Source: Cellulomonas sp. Leaf395 (GTDB lineage: Bacteria; Actinomycetota; Actinomycetes; Actinomycetales; Cellulomonadaceae). Taken from it: a DNA stretch of 64,000 bases. The number at the start of each line of letters is the position of its first letter. Positions within the stretch are counted from its first letter, which is position 1. Positions 54,134 through 63,529 of the stretch are shown piece by piece. The stretch lies in assembly GCF_001424125.1 (NCBI RefSeq), contig NZ_LMQI01000003.1, positions 550,929 through 614,928 of the forward strand. Reading direction: 5' to 3'. The notes beneath the pieces were generated by a model. The model saw only the letters and a list, made by a program, of their open reading frames with translations. It was not told the DNA's origin and did not search any database. Position numbers and translations under genes: made by a program.

Positions 54134-54517
54134 TCAGGCCGGGTCGTCGTCCGGCGTCCGGGCGGACGGCTCACCCTCGCGCAGGGTGCGCACCTCGAGC
54201 CGGAGCAGCGCCAGCTCCTCCGCCAGCGTCCGGGTCTCCTCCTCAAGCGAGGAGATCTCGGTGCTCAGCTGGATCAGGACGGAGAGCAGGACCGCGAAGC
54301 CCACCACGAACAGCAGGTTGACCGGCGTCTGCACGCCGACGACGTTCGCGAGCCAGAACGCGACCTGCGGGAAGATCGCGACGACCAGGACGGCGATCCC
54401 GAGCACGATCCAGATGGCCGCGTACTTCTCCCGCAGCCGCCTGGTGCGCAGCAGCACGAAGATCAGCGCGATCAGCGCGGCGCACAGCGCGACGGCGAAC
54501 CAGTAGCCGCTCAGCAT
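54134..54517 (-). CDS. DUF2304 small membrane protein
   Basis: A 127-residue protein with three helices (about 3-22, 33-53 and 65-84) followed by a coiled-coil-like cytoplasmic tail (LSTEISSLEEETRTLAEELA) and an acidic end. This is the DUF2304 arrangement; such proteins accompany polyprenyl-phosphate sugar synthases and may help hold or flip their product. Its start overlaps the stop of the glycosyltransferase gene by one base (TGATG), a close translational link. Confidence 0.86.
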   Translation of the reverse strand: MLSGYWFAVALCAALIALIFVLLRTRRLREKYAAIWIVLGIAVLVVAIFPQVAFWLANVVGVQTPVNLLFVVGFAVLLSVLIQLSTEISSLEEETRTLAEELALLRLEVRTLREGEPSARTPDDDPA

Positions 54518-55248
54518 CAGAGCACCTCCGCCACGACGGGCTCGCTGGGCCGGGACAGGGCGATGACCAGGGCAAGGACGGCCCGCCCGAGGAAGATCGC
54601 AGCACGCACCGGGCTGTGCGACGGCGTCCCGCCCGCCCGCTCGCGCATCGACACCCCGGTCTGCCGGATGCGCAGACCGGCGCGCGCGCCGATGACGAGC
54701 GACTCGACGGTGTCCCCGAGGTACTCGGCCGGGTAGTTGGCGGCGAACAACCGGATCGCGCGACGGTTGCTCGCCTTGAACCCGGACGTCGTGTCGGTCA
54801 GCTTCGTGCCGCACACGCGGGACAGGACGACCGAGAGCATCTTCATCGACCAGGCCCGCGGACCGCGCACCGTGTACGTGCCGACGCCCGCGAACCGTGC
54901 CCCGATGACGATGTCCGCCTGCTGCTCGTCCATCACGTCGAGGAGGGTCTGGATCGCCGCCGGGTCGTGCTGCCCGTCCGCGTCGTGCTGGACCGCGCGC
55001 TCGAACCCGTTGCGGAAGGCGTACTTGTAGCCCGCGCGCATCGCGCCGCCGACGCCCAGGTTCACCGGCAGCTCGAGCACCAGCGCGCCCGCTGCGCGGG
55101 CCACCTCGGTGGTGCGGTCCGTCGAGCCGTCGTTGACGACGAGGACCGTCGCCTCCGGCACGGTGGCGTGCAGCTCCTGGATGACGGTGCCGACGGTCAG
55201 CTCCTCGTTCCAGGCAGGAACGATGACGAGGAGCGACTGCACGGGCAT
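54517..55248 (-). CDS. Polyprenyl-phosphate glycosyltransferase (GT2, dolichol-phosphate mannose synthase-like)
   Basis: A 243-residue GT-A enzyme: LLVIVPAWNEELTVGTVI, VLVVNDGSTDRT, LPVNLGVGGAMRAGYKYA, VQHDADGQHDP (DXD site), VIGARFAG and TDTTSGFKASNRRAIRLF. This matches the DPM1-like enzymes that load a hexose on undecaprenyl or decaprenyl phosphate. It has no C-terminal membrane domain; DUF2304, encoded next, likely provides it. ATG 55248 is set by the leaderless -10 TAGAGT. The donor sugar is not evident; mannose or glucose is likely. Confidence 0.9.
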   Translation of the reverse strand: MPVQSLLVIVPAWNEELTVGTVIQELHATVPEATVLVVNDGSTDRTTEVARAAGALVLELPVNLGVGGAMRAGYKYAFRNGFERAVQHDADGQHDPAAIQTLLDVMDEQQADIVIGARFAGVGTYTVRGPRAWSMKMLSVVLSRVCGTKLTDTTSGFKASNRRAIRLFAANYPAEYLGDTVESLVIGARAGLRIRQTGVSMRERAGGTPSHSPVRAAIFLGRAVLALVIALSRPSEPVVAEVL

Positions 55249-55255
55249 GGGGTGG

Positions 55256-55261
55256 ACTCTA
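55256..55261 (-). promoter_or_regulatory. Leaderless promoter -10 (TAGAGT) of the GT2-DUF2304-DUF2142 operon
   Basis: TAGAGT on the minus strand ends 7 bases before ATG 55248. It overlaps the stop codon of the upstream flippase gene, so the operon can be read separately. Confidence 0.6.
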
Positions 55262-56512
55262 CCCATCGTCCGACGGTGCGCCGGCAATCGTCCGCACATG
55301 GATGACGACCCCGACGAGCGGGCCCAGCACCAGGCTGAGGATGCTCCGCTGCTCCAGCGGCAGGGGGGTCAGGAGTATCGCGAGCGTGACCAGGCTGGCC
55401 AGGACCCACCCGGTGGCGAACGCCCGGTGCGAGCCGAGAGCGAGCGTCGCGGCACCCGTCAGGACCAGCAGGGCGAGCGCCGCCGCCGCGACGGTGAGCC
55501 CCGCGAGGACCCCGGAGCTGACGTCGTACTCCGCCCCGAACATCACCTGCATCGCCCACGGACCGACGAGCGCCGCGAGGGCGGCGCCGACCGCGCCGCA
55601 CAGGAGGATGAGGCGCACACCGGGCCAGAGGGCACGGAGGCCCTCGGCCCGTCGCCCGAGAAAGTGCCTGATGGCGACACCCTGGTAGGCGATCAGCGGG
55701 AAGATCAGCGGAGCGCGCGTCACGGAGATCGCGACCACGAACGGCGCCGCGGCCTCGTACTCGACGTCGGTCGAGGTCGCCCGGAGCAGCACCGGGAAGC
55801 CGACGAGGATGGCGGAGCTCGCGATGCTGGCGATCAGGGTCGCGCGCACGTGGCGCAGGAAGGTGGGGGCGTCCACGTCCGCACGCTCCGTGGTCCCGGA
55901 CCGGACGCGGCGGCTGACCGCCGCCAGCAGGAGCCATGCGGCGGCGGCCGCGGCCGCGGCCGCCTCGAGCCCGACCACGCCCGCACCGACGACTGCCGCC
56001 ACGGCGACCACACCGATCCGTGCCGCGGCCTCCCCGCTCACCGTCGCGGTGTACGCCGTCCAGTCGCCGCGCCCGGCGAGCGCCCCGCACAGGGCGCTGT
56101 GCCCCGCGAACGCCACGCCGGCCAGGGCGACCATCACCACGAGCAGCCGCCAGCCGTCGCCGAGGACGTGCGCGCCCCACAGGGGAGAGGAGACGGCGAG
56201 CACGGCGCACAGGACCCCTCCCACCGCGAGCGACGTGGGGACGGCGCGTGCGCCGCGTGTCACGTCGCCGACCGACGCCGCCCGGGCGGCCACGGCGCGC
56301 GTCGACTCGTTCTGCAGCCCGTTCAGGGCTCCCATGACCCAGAACAGCAGCGACCAGAAGGCGAGGAACTCGGCCGTCGCGGCCTTCGTGAGCGTGTGCG
56401 TCGCGACCAGCAGGACCACGTACCCCGAGAGGCCACCGAACAGCGCCGCGGCACCCACGGCGCCGGCGGATGCACGGGAGATGGCGGGGGCACGCCCGGG
56501 TTCGTCGGTCAC
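55259..56512 (-). CDS. Polysaccharide flippase-like membrane protein (MOP superfamily)
   Basis: A 417-residue protein with about twelve hydrophobic helices in two halves, the Wzx-like layout (helix 1 AGAVGAAALFGGLSGYVVLL, FWSLLFWVMGALNGLQNES, GHSALCGALAGRGDW, then SSAILVGFPVLLRATS). It probably moves lipid-linked sugars or oligosaccharides. Sequence motifs are weak in this superfamily, so a transporter for another lipid-linked substrate is possible. GTG 56512 diverges from a glycosyltransferase gene, with 94 bases between. Its presence beside a Wzm/Wzt system suggests a second, separately flipped glycan. Confidence 0.78.
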   Translation of the reverse strand: MTDEPGRAPAISRASAGAVGAAALFGGLSGYVVLLVATHTLTKAATAEFLAFWSLLFWVMGALNGLQNESTRAVAARAASVGDVTRGARAVPTSLAVGGVLCAVLAVSSPLWGAHVLGDGWRLLVVMVALAGVAFAGHSALCGALAGRGDWTAYTATVSGEAAARIGVVAVAAVVGAGVVGLEAAAAAAAAAWLLLAAVSRRVRSGTTERADVDAPTFLRHVRATLIASIASSAILVGFPVLLRATSTDVEYEAAAPFVVAISVTRAPLIFPLIAYQGVAIRHFLGRRAEGLRALWPGVRLILLCGAVGAALAALVGPWAMQVMFGAEYDVSSGVLAGLTVAAAALALLVLTGAATLALGSHRAFATGWVLASLVTLAILLTPLPLEQRSILSLVLGPLVGVVIHVRTIAGAPSDDG

Positions 56513-56518
56513 GAGCCC

Positions 56519-56524
56519 GTAGTC
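56519..56524 (+). promoter_or_regulatory. Candidate -10 (TAGTCT) of the GT2-rmlD operon
   Basis: TAGTCT on the plus strand leaves a leader of about 75 bases before ATG 56607, where an AAGGA site is present. Confidence 0.4.
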
Positions 56525-56606
56525 TTGCCTATCGACGAACGCGCGCACGACTCGACCGCGCGCACGACGCGACCGCGCCTCGATCGCGCCGCAACGGAAG
56601 GACACC

Positions 56607-57500
56607 ATGCCGCTCGACATCCTCGTCCCGTTCTGGGGCGACCCCCAGCTCCTGCAGGACGCGATCCGCTCCGTCCAGGCGCAGACCAGCACCGACTGGG
56701 TGGTCACGGTCGTCGACGACGCCTACCCGGACGCCTCGGTCGCGGAGTTCTTCGCGTCGCTCGGGGACGCGCGGGTGCGCTACGTCCGCAACGAGACGAA
56801 CCTCGGCATCACCGACAACTACCGGCGCTGCCTCGAGCTGGCCGAGCACGACCTGCTCGTGTTCCTCGGCTGCGACGACCTGCTGCTGCCGGACTTCGTC
56901 GAGGTCGTCCTGGCCGCGCACGCCGCACACCCCGACGCCGCCGTCATCCAGCCCGGCGTGCAGGTGATCGACGAGAACGGGCACGTCGTGCGCACGCTGG
57001 TGGACGTCGTCAAGCAGCGCGTGACCATGCCGCGCGGCCAGGGACGCCGGCGCGTGGGTGGCGAGGCGCTCGCGGCCAGCCTGCTGCGCGCCGACTGGAT
57101 GTACTGGCCGTCGCTCGTGTTCCGCCGTGAGGTCGTCGCGCGGATCGGCTTCCGCGACGGTCTGCCGCTGATCCAGGACCTGGCCATCGTGGTCGACATC
57201 ATCACGGAGGGCGGGTCCATGGTGATCGAGCCCACGGTCTGCTTCTCCTACCGACGGCACTCGGCCAGCGCCTCGTCGGCGACCCTGCTCGACGGCAAGC
57301 GTTTCCGCGGCGAGCGCGAGTACTTCCGCCGCGCCGCCGCCCAGATGGACGCCCGGGGGTGGTCGAAGGCGGCGCGCGCGGCGCGGCTCCACCTCACGTC
57401 CCGCCTGCACGCGGTGACGCTCGTGCCCCAGGCGGTCCTGTCCCGGGACGCGGACGGCGCGCGGCAACTGCTCGGTCACGCGTTCGCCCGCGCCGCGTAG
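56607..57500 (+). CDS. GT2-type glycosyltransferase
   Basis: A 297-residue GT-A enzyme: LDILVPFWGDPQLLQDAIRSVQAQT, VTVVDDAYPD, VRNETNLGITDNYRRCLELA, LLVFLGCDDLLLPDF (a DXD variant CDD) and LIQDLAIVVDI (a candidate catalytic Asp), with a C-terminal helical tail. Donor unknown. AAGGA precedes the ATG. It opens a plus-strand run with rmlD and another GT2. Confidence 0.9.
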   Translation: MPLDILVPFWGDPQLLQDAIRSVQAQTSTDWVVTVVDDAYPDASVAEFFASLGDARVRYVRNETNLGITDNYRRCLELAEHDLLVFLGCDDLLLPDFVEVVLAAHAAHPDAAVIQPGVQVIDENGHVVRTLVDVVKQRVTMPRGQGRRRVGGEALAASLLRADWMYWPSLVFRREVVARIGFRDGLPLIQDLAIVVDIITEGGSMVIEPTVCFSYRRHSASASSATLLDGKRFRGEREYFRRAAAQMDARGWSKAARAARLHLTSRLHAVTLVPQAVLSRDADGARQLLGHAFARAA

Positions 57501-57540
57501 GCCGGCGCACCCGCAGGGGACGCACCCGACGCCGCACGGG

Positions 57541-57546
57541 TAGTGT
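57541..57546 (+). promoter_or_regulatory. Candidate -10 (TAGTGT) of rmlD
   Basis: TAGTGT lies 29 bases before ATG 57576; with a GGAGAAGGA site in the short leader. Confidence 0.4.
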
Positions 57547-57575
57547 CGCCGGTCGTCGACGTGAGGGAGAAGGAC

Positions 57576-58421
57576 ATGCGCTGGTTGGTCACGGGAGCCC
57601 GGGGAATGCTCGGGACGGACCTGGTGGGTCTGCTGACCGCCCGGGGGGACGCGGTGGCGGCACTCGGGCGGGAGTCGCTCGACATCACCTCGCCGGAGTC
57701 GATCGCGACCGCAGTCGAGGGGTACGACGTCGTCGTGAACTGCGCCGCCTGGACTGCGGTCGACGACGCCGAGACCCAGGAGGCCGCGGCCTTCGCCGTC
57801 AACGCGGGGGGACCGGCCCTCCTGGCACGTGCCGCGCGCGCGGCGGGCGCCCGGGTCGTGCAGGTGTCGACCGACTACGTGTTCGACGGGTCCGCCTCGA
57901 CGCCGTACCCCGAGGACGCGCCCATCGCGCCCCGGTCGGCGTACGGCCGGACCAAGGCGGCGGGCGAGTGGGCCGTGCGTGCCGAGGCGCCGGACCACCT
58001 GATCCTGCGGACGGCGTGGCTCTACGGTGCGGCGGGGGGCTGCTTCCCCCGCACGATCGCCCGCGTCGCCCGGGAGCGCGGGGGACTGGACGTGGTCGAC
58101 GACCAGGTCGGACAGCCCACCTGGACGGTCGACGTCGCGGACCTGATCCTGCGGCTCGTGGACGCGCAGGCGGCACCGGGGACGTACCACGCCACCTCGT
58201 CGGGGCAGACCTCCTGGCACGGGTTCGCCCGTGAGGTCGTGGCCAGCGCGGGGCTCGACCGCGAGATCGTCCGGCCCACGTCGAGCGACGCGTTCGTGCG
58301 CCCGGCACCGCGCCCGGCGTTCTCGGTGCTCGGTCACGCGACACTCGACGCGGCGGGCGTCTCCGCGATCGGCCCCTGGGCCGAGCGGTGGGCCGCGGCT
58401 GCCGGGTCTGTGCTGGCCTGA
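57576..58421 (+). CDS. rmlD: dTDP-4-dehydrorhamnose reductase
   Basis: A 281-residue SDR enzyme, last step of dTDP-L-rhamnose synthesis. Motifs: WLVTGARGMLGTDL, SLDITSPESI, VVNCAAWTAVDDAE, VQVSTDYVFDGS, YGRTKAAGEWAV (catalytic Tyr-Lys) and LRTAWLYGAAG. GGAGAAGGA precedes ATG 57576. The stop overlaps the start of the next glycosyltransferase by one base (TGATG). Confidence 0.95.
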   Translation: MRWLVTGARGMLGTDLVGLLTARGDAVAALGRESLDITSPESIATAVEGYDVVVNCAAWTAVDDAETQEAAAFAVNAGGPALLARAARAAGARVVQVSTDYVFDGSASTPYPEDAPIAPRSAYGRTKAAGEWAVRAEAPDHLILRTAWLYGAAGGCFPRTIARVARERGGLDVVDDQVGQPTWTVDVADLILRLVDAQAAPGTYHATSSGQTSWHGFAREVVASAGLDREIVRPTSSDAFVRPAPRPAFSVLGHATLDAAGVSAIGPWAERWAAAAGSVLA

Positions 58422-59191
58422 TGGTCGACGGAGCACCGCCCGCGGGGGCCAGCGGCGACGTCCGCGTGAGCGTCTGCATGGCCACCTACAACGGCGAGGC
58501 GTGGGTGGGCGAGCAGGTCGGGTCCGTCCTCGCCCAGCTGGGCGAGCGCGACGAGCTGGTCGTCGTCGACGACGCCTCCACGGACGGGACGGTCGACGTC
58601 CTGCGGTCGTTCGACGACCTGCGCATCCGTCTCACGGTGGCCGAGCGCAACCGTGGGTACGTCGCGACGTTCGCGGACGCGCTGGCGCGCTCGCGCGGGA
58701 CGTACCTGCTGCTCGCCGACCAGGACGACGTGTGGACGCCCGGCCGGCTGGACGTGATGACCGCCGCCCTGGCGGACCACGACGTCGTTGCGGGGAACCT
58801 GCGGATCATGGACGGGACCGACCTGACCGGTCCGTTCGGGCAGCAGCCCTGGCGGCTCGACCCCGCGGACTCCCAGCATCATGCCCGCAACGTCCTCGGC
58901 ATCCTCGCGGGGACGCGGCCGTACTTCGGCTGCGCCATGGGTCTGCGGCGCGCGGTCCTGGAGCGCGCGACGCCCTTCCCGCCCTACCTCACGGAGAGTC
59001 ACGACCTCTGGTTCGCGCTCTACGGCAACGTCACCGGATCGGTGCAGCACCTCAGCGACGTGCTCGTGCGGCGGCGGCTGCACGAGGGCAACGCCAGCAC
59101 CCCGCGTCCGCGCGGACCGGGCCAGGTCGTCCGGTCGCGGCTGCTCCTGCTGCGGTGCCTGGTCGAGATCGTGCGGCGGACGCGCCGCTGA
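58421..59191 (+). CDS. GT2-type glycosyltransferase
   Basis: A 256-residue GT-A enzyme: VSVCMATYNGEAWVGEQVGSVLAQLG, LVVVDDASTDGTVD, YLLLADQDDVWTPGRL (DXD region), GCAMGLRRAVLE and ESHDLWFALYG. The LADQDDVW block is frequent in rhamnosyl/galactofuranosyl-type transferases of polysaccharide loci. Co-translated with rmlD, which suggests, without proving, a rhamnosyl donor. ATG 58421 is fixed by the overlap. Confidence 0.9.
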   Translation: MVDGAPPAGASGDVRVSVCMATYNGEAWVGEQVGSVLAQLGERDELVVVDDASTDGTVDVLRSFDDLRIRLTVAERNRGYVATFADALARSRGTYLLLADQDDVWTPGRLDVMTAALADHDVVAGNLRIMDGTDLTGPFGQQPWRLDPADSQHHARNVLGILAGTRPYFGCAMGLRRAVLERATPFPPYLTESHDLWFALYGNVTGSVQHLSDVLVRRRLHEGNASTPRPRGPGQVVRSRLLLLRCLVEIVRRTRR

Positions 59192-59298
59192 CGTGGTTCT
59201 GACGCGTGTGCAGGTCGGCGGTCGATTCGGGGCCGGAGCGACCGTCGTGAGAGACTCGCTCGGGCTCGCGCGGGCGGGTTCGTGGACCGACGAAACGA

Positions 59299-60390
59299 GT
59301 GAGAGTGACTTCTGCGACGGCGCCCCGGCGCACCTGCCTCGTGACCGGTGGAGCCGGGTTCATCGGCACGGCGGTCTCGACGGCGCTGGCGGACTCGTTC
59401 GAGCGTGTCGTGGCGGTGGACAACCTGCACCCGCAGATCCACCCGGACGCGCGCCGGCCCGCTGACCTCGACCCGCGGGTCGAGCTGGTCGTCGGCGACG
59501 TGGTGGAGCCCACCGTGTGGGACGGCCTGCTGAGCGACGTCCACCCCGACGTCGTCATCCACCTGGCCGCCGAGACGGGGACCGGGCAGTCGTTGTCCGA
59601 GTCCACCCGGCACGCCAGCGTCAACGTCGTCGGGACGACGCAGATGCTCGACGCGTTCACCCGGCACGACGCGCGTCCGCAGCGGATCGTCCTGTCCAGC
59701 AGCCGCGCGGTCTACGGCGAAGGTGCGTGGCGGGGTGCCGACGGCGCCGTCTTCTACCCCGAGCAGCGCACCCGCCAGACCCTCGAGGACGGCGCGTGGG
59801 ACGTCCCGGACGCGTCGCCCGTGGCGATGGAGTCCCGCGTCGTGCAGCCTGCGCCGGTGAGCGTCTACGGCGCCACGAAGCTCGCGCAGGAGCAGATCCT
59901 CGGGGTCTGGGCGCGCTCGTTCGGTGTCGAGGCCGTCGTCCTAAGGCTGCAGAACGTCTACGGTCCCGGGCAGTCGCTGTTCAACCCCTACACGGGGATC
60001 ATGTCGCTCTTCTGCCGCATGGCCGCGGCCGGGCGCTCCATCCCGCTCTACGAGGACGGGGAGGTCCGCCGCGACTTCGTGCTCATCGACGACGTGGCAC
60101 GCGCCATCCACCTCGGGGCGACCACGGCCACGGCACCGACCTCCCCGATCGACATCGGCTCCGGCGAGTTCCAGACCATCGCCACCGCCGCGGACCTCAT
60201 CGCGAAGCGCTACGGAGCGCCCGCGCCGCACGTCACCAGCCAGTTCCGTGAGGGCGACGTGCGGCACGCATGGGCGGACGTCACCGCTGCGCAGGACGTG
60301 CTCGGGTGGACGCCGCAGTACGACCTGCGCGCCGGCGTCGAGCGGCTCGCCGACTGGATCAACGCGCAGGCGCTCCCGCCGCTCGACTGA
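59299..60390 (+). CDS. NAD-dependent epimerase/dehydratase, possibly dTDP-L-rhamnose 4-epimerase-like
   Basis: A 363-residue extended SDR. It has the NAD loop [48 protein letters not shown] (Tyr-Lys) and RLQNVYGPGQSLFNPYTGI. The segment after VYGEG, an insert of some 35 residues with YPEQRTR and LEDGAWD, recalls the WbiB-type enzymes that turn dTDP-L-rhamnose into dTDP-6-deoxy-L-talose; other sugar epimerases cannot be excluded. Start at GTG 59299 or GTG 59305. It is 107 bases after the previous gene. All four rhamnose genes are nearby to feed it. Confidence 0.72.
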   Translation: MRVTSATAPRRTCLVTGGAGFIGTAVSTALADSFERVVAVDNLHPQIHPDARRPADLDPRVELVVGDVVEPTVWDGLLSDVHPDVVIHLAAETGTGQSLSESTRHASVNVVGTTQMLDAFTRHDARPQRIVLSSSRAVYGEGAWRGADGAVFYPEQRTRQTLEDGAWDVPDASPVAMESRVVQPAPVSVYGATKLAQEQILGVWARSFGVEAVVLRLQNVYGPGQSLFNPYTGIMSLFCRMAAAGRSIPLYEDGEVRRDFVLIDDVARAIHLGATTATAPTSPIDIGSGEFQTIATAADLIAKRYGAPAPHVTSQFREGDVRHAWADVTAAQDVLGWTPQYDLRAGVERLADWINAQALPPLD

Positions 60391-60401
60391 GCGCCGGCGG
60401 G

Positions 60402-62612
60402 TCAGCCGACCTGCAGGCCCTCGCGCAGCAGCGGCGCGAGGTAGGTCGCGTAGTTCGCGGTCACGTGGTTGGTGTCGGCCCGGATCACTATGCCGTCCGA
60501 GAAGCCCGGGCAGGTTCCCTCGGCGGTGCAGAACCAGCCGTGCGAGTCGACGTACTGCACGTCCAGGCCGTCGGCCCGCGCCGCGTCGACGGCGGCGACC
60601 TCGGCGGCGGACGTCCGCTGCCACTGGGCGCTCACCTCCGACAGGCACGCGCTCGGGGGGCTCGAGCGCGTGGCGCACTGGGTGAGGTCCTTGCCGTAGG
60701 GCGGCGACGCCAGGACGACCACCCGCGTGCCCGGTCCGGCGACGGCCCGGATCGAGCGCTCGATGCCGGCCGTCCACTCCGCCGACGCCTGGTCAGCCGT
60801 GGCACCGCTCGGCAGGTTGTCGACGTACCCCTCCGCGCTGCCGAGCACGACGAGCTCCGGCTGCTGGGCGGCCACCCGCGCGAGCACCCAGTCGAGGTGG
60901 GTCTCGCACGCGGGGTACGGGTCGGCGCCGAGCGCGTGCACGGGCGTGGAGGCGGCGGGGCAGCCCCACTTGCCGTAGGAGTCGATGTTCCAGCCGGCCG
61001 GCTCCAGGGCAGCGCGCAGCCCCGGGAGCCAGGCGAGCGCCGTCGAGTCGCCGACGAGCGCGGCGGTGCGGGGAGCAGCGGGATCGCCGTAGACGCAGTG
61101 CTGCTCGATCGTGTCCCAGTCGTTCGCGCAGGCGAGGTCCTCGAGCTCGGGCGCCTTCGACTGGGGGAGTGCGTCGATCGCCGGGGTGAGCGCCGGCCAG
61201 GCGGTTGCCGCCACGGCGAGCTGGAGCTGCTCGGTCACGTGGGCGGCGGCGTCCGAGTCGGTGCTCAGCGTGGTAGCGGGCGTCTGCGCCACCGCGGGCG
61301 GTGTCGCCTGGGCGTCGCGGATCGTCGACTGGACTGCCAGCGTGCCCGCGACGGCGACGGCGACCGCGAGGGCACCGACGCCGACGAGCCGCCACTGGGT
61401 GCGAGGACGCTGCTGGGCGGGGCGCTCGTCGGGACGGGCGGAGCGCCGCTCGAGCCAGCGCGAGTGCCGGATCGGTTCCTCGACGAGGTGGAACGTGAGG
61501 ACGGACAGGCCCAGCGCGAGGAGCACCGCGATCGCGCGGTACAGCTTGCGGTCCACCGAGAGGAACGTGACGAGCAGGATGATCGCGGGCCAGTGCCACA
61601 GGTAGAGCGAGTACGAGATCCGGCCCAGGTAGCGCGAGAGGGGGTTGGTGAGCGGCGTGAGCGTGGAGCGCTCGAGGGTGCCGGTGCCGGCCGCGATCAC
61701 CGCGACGGTGCCGAGGATCGGCAGGAGGCCCATCGGGGCGGGGAAGCCGGTCCCGGCGTGCACGAAGAGCGCCGACACGACGATGGTCAGCAGCCCACCC
61801 CAGCCGAGGACGAGCCGCGCGATCCGCGGCAGGCCGGTCAGCCTGGTGGCGACGAGGGCGAGCGCGGCTCCCGCGAGCAGCTCCCACGCGCGCGTGAACG
61901 TCGAGAAGTACGCCGCGGTCGTCGCGACGGTGGACTGGTGCACGGACCACGCGAACGTCGCCACGAGCAGGACGGCGACCACGACGGAGCCGATCAGCGC
62001 CGAGCGCGAACGGCGTACGCGCGCGAGCAGGAGCAGCGCGACGAGCAGCAGCCACGGCCACACGAAGTAGAACTGCTCCTCCACGGCCAGGGACCAGTAG
62101 TGCTGCAGAGGGCTCGGGGCGCTGGACTGCCCGAAGTAGTCGGTCCCGACGATCAGGAAGCGCCAGTTCGCCGAGAACAGCAGGGCCCAGACGCCGTCGA
62201 CCGCGATCTCGTGCGCCCGGGCGCTGAAGTAGAGCACGCTGCTCACGGCGACCGTCACGGCCAGCACGACGGTGGACACCGGCAGGATGCGCCGGATCCG
62301 CCGCCGGTAGAACCCGACGAAGGAGATGTGGCCCGTCCGCCGGAACTCCTTGTACAGCAGGCCCGTGATGAGGAACCCGGAGATCACGAAGAAGACGTCG
62401 ACCCCGATGAATCCGCCCACCGGCCAGCCGAGCGCGTGGTCGAGGATGACGAGCCCGACGGCGAGCGCCCGCAGGCCTTCGATGTCGCTGCGGAAGCCGG
62501 GGTTGGCCGCGGTACGACGTGCGCGGCGCGGCGCCACGGGCGCCGTGGCTGCGGCAGGCTCGTCGCGTGCGCCCGGGACGGGCGCGAGGGGCGCCTCCGG
62601 GCCGGCTGTCAC
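60402..62612 (-). CDS. OatA-like O-acyltransferase (AT3-SGNH fusion)
   Basis: A 736-residue two-part enzyme. The first 410 residues are an acyltransferase-3 membrane domain of about ten helices: [54 protein letters not shown] and [19 protein letters not shown]. The C-terminal part (about 470-736) is an extracellular SGNH esterase-like domain with the nucleophile block [13 protein letters not shown] and the catalytic Asp/His in IRADTNHVT. It moves acetyl groups to peptidoglycan or to a wall polysaccharide outside the membrane. The GTG start overlaps the rmlA stop by four bases, pointing to the rhamnose polymer as the substrate. Confidence 0.91.
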   Translation of the reverse strand: MTAGPEAPLAPVPGARDEPAAATAPVAPRRARRTAANPGFRSDIEGLRALAVGLVILDHALGWPVGGFIGVDVFFVISGFLITGLLYKEFRRTGHISFVGFYRRRIRRILPVSTVVLAVTVAVSSVLYFSARAHEIAVDGVWALLFSANWRFLIVGTDYFGQSSAPSPLQHYWSLAVEEQFYFVWPWLLLVALLLLARVRRSRSALIGSVVVAVLLVATFAWSVHQSTVATTAAYFSTFTRAWELLAGAALALVATRLTGLPRIARLVLGWGGLLTIVVSALFVHAGTGFPAPMGLLPILGTVAVIAAGTGTLERSTLTPLTNPLSRYLGRISYSLYLWHWPAIILLVTFLSVDRKLYRAIAVLLALGLSVLTFHLVEEPIRHSRWLERRSARPDERPAQQRPRTQWRLVGVGALAVAVAVAGTLAVQSTIRDAQATPPAVAQTPATTLSTDSDAAAHVTEQLQLAVAATAWPALTPAIDALPQSKAPELEDLACANDWDTIEQHCVYGDPAAPRTAALVGDSTALAWLPGLRAALEPAGWNIDSYGKWGCPAASTPVHALGADPYPACETHLDWVLARVAAQQPELVVLGSAEGYVDNLPSGATADQASAEWTAGIERSIRAVAGPGTRVVVLASPPYGKDLTQCATRSSPPSACLSEVSAQWQRTSAAEVAAVDAARADGLDVQYVDSHGWFCTAEGTCPGFSDGIVIRADTNHVTANYATYLAPLLREGLQVG

Positions 62613-63478
62613 GTGTCGGACTCCACGAGGCTGAGCAGGTAGGCGCCGTAGCCCGACTTGGTGAGCGCCTGCGCCCGCTCGCGCAGCTCGTCGTCGCTCA
62701 GGAAACCGCGGCGCCAGGCGACCTCCTCGGGGCTGCCGACCTTGAGACCCTGTCGGTGCTCGATCGTGCGGACGTAGTCGGACGCCTCGAGCAGGGAGTC
62801 GAACGTGCCGGTGTCCAGCCAGGCCGTGCCGCGGGGGAGCACCTCTACCTGGAGGCGACCCTTCTCCAGGTACACCCGGTTGACGTCGGTGATCTCGTAC
62901 TCGCCGCGGGCCGAGGGCTTCAGGTCCCGGGCGATCGCCACCACGTCGTTGTCGTAGAAGTACAGACCCGGCACCGCGAAGTTGCTGCGGGGGTGGGCGG
63001 GCTTCTCCTCGAGCGACAGCGCGCGACCGTTCGCGTCGAACTCGACGACGCCGTACGACGTGGGGTCCGACACGCGGTAGGCGAAGACGGCTCCACCGTC
63101 GATCGACTCGAAGCGCTGGAGCTTCGAACCGAGACCGGGGCCGTAGAAGATGTTGTCGCCGAGCACGAGTGCGGCGCGCTCGCTGCCGATGAACCCCGCG
63201 CCGAGGACGAACGCCTGCGCGAGCCCGTTGGGCTCAGCCTGGACCGCGTACGAGATCGAGATGCCGAACTGCGACCCGTCGCCGAGGAGCCGCGTGAACT
63301 GGTCGGCGTCGTGGGGCGTGGTGATCACCAGCACGTCGCGGATGCCCGCGAGGATCAGCGTCGAGAGCGGGTAGTAGATCATCGGCTTGTCGTACACCGG
63401 GACGAGCTGCTTGCTCACGCCGAGGGTGATGGGGTGCAGTCGGGTACCGGAGCCGCCGGCCAAGATGATTCCACGCAT
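62609..63478 (-). CDS. rmlA: Glucose-1-phosphate thymidylyltransferase
   Basis: A 289-residue nucleotidyltransferase, first step of dTDP-L-rhamnose synthesis (dTTP plus glucose-1-phosphate). Motifs: [62 protein letters not shown] (catalytic Asp), [10 protein letters not shown] and [15 protein letters not shown]. Length is that of the RmlA tetramer enzymes. Minus-strand CACACT lies 8 bases before the ATG, a weak leaderless-type match. It overlaps the O-acyltransferase gene by four bases and follows the FkbM gene by 51 bases. Confidence 0.96.
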   Translation of the reverse strand: MRGIILAGGSGTRLHPITLGVSKQLVPVYDKPMIYYPLSTLILAGIRDVLVITTPHDADQFTRLLGDGSQFGISISYAVQAEPNGLAQAFVLGAGFIGSERAALVLGDNIFYGPGLGSKLQRFESIDGGAVFAYRVSDPTSYGVVEFDANGRALSLEEKPAHPRSNFAVPGLYFYDNDVVAIARDLKPSARGEYEITDVNRVYLEKGRLQVEVLPRGTAWLDTGTFDSLLEASDYVRTIEHRQGLKVGSPEEVAWRRGFLSDDELRERAQALTKSGYGAYLLSLVESDT

Positions 63479-63529
63479 GGTGCACTAGTGTGCCGCATGC
63501 CGACCGCGGGCCGTGCATCGCGCGTGCGG

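Noticed and set aside
51629..54736. A 1,035-codon plus-strand frame opposite DUF2142
   Set aside because: The frame is Arg/Asp/Gly-rich with no family motif, while the minus strand has DUF2142, DUF2304 and GT2 with overlapping starts and stops.
60270..62642. A 790-codon plus-strand frame opposite the O-acyltransferase
   Set aside because: No recognisable domains, and the minus strand has the complete AT3 and SGNH motifs.
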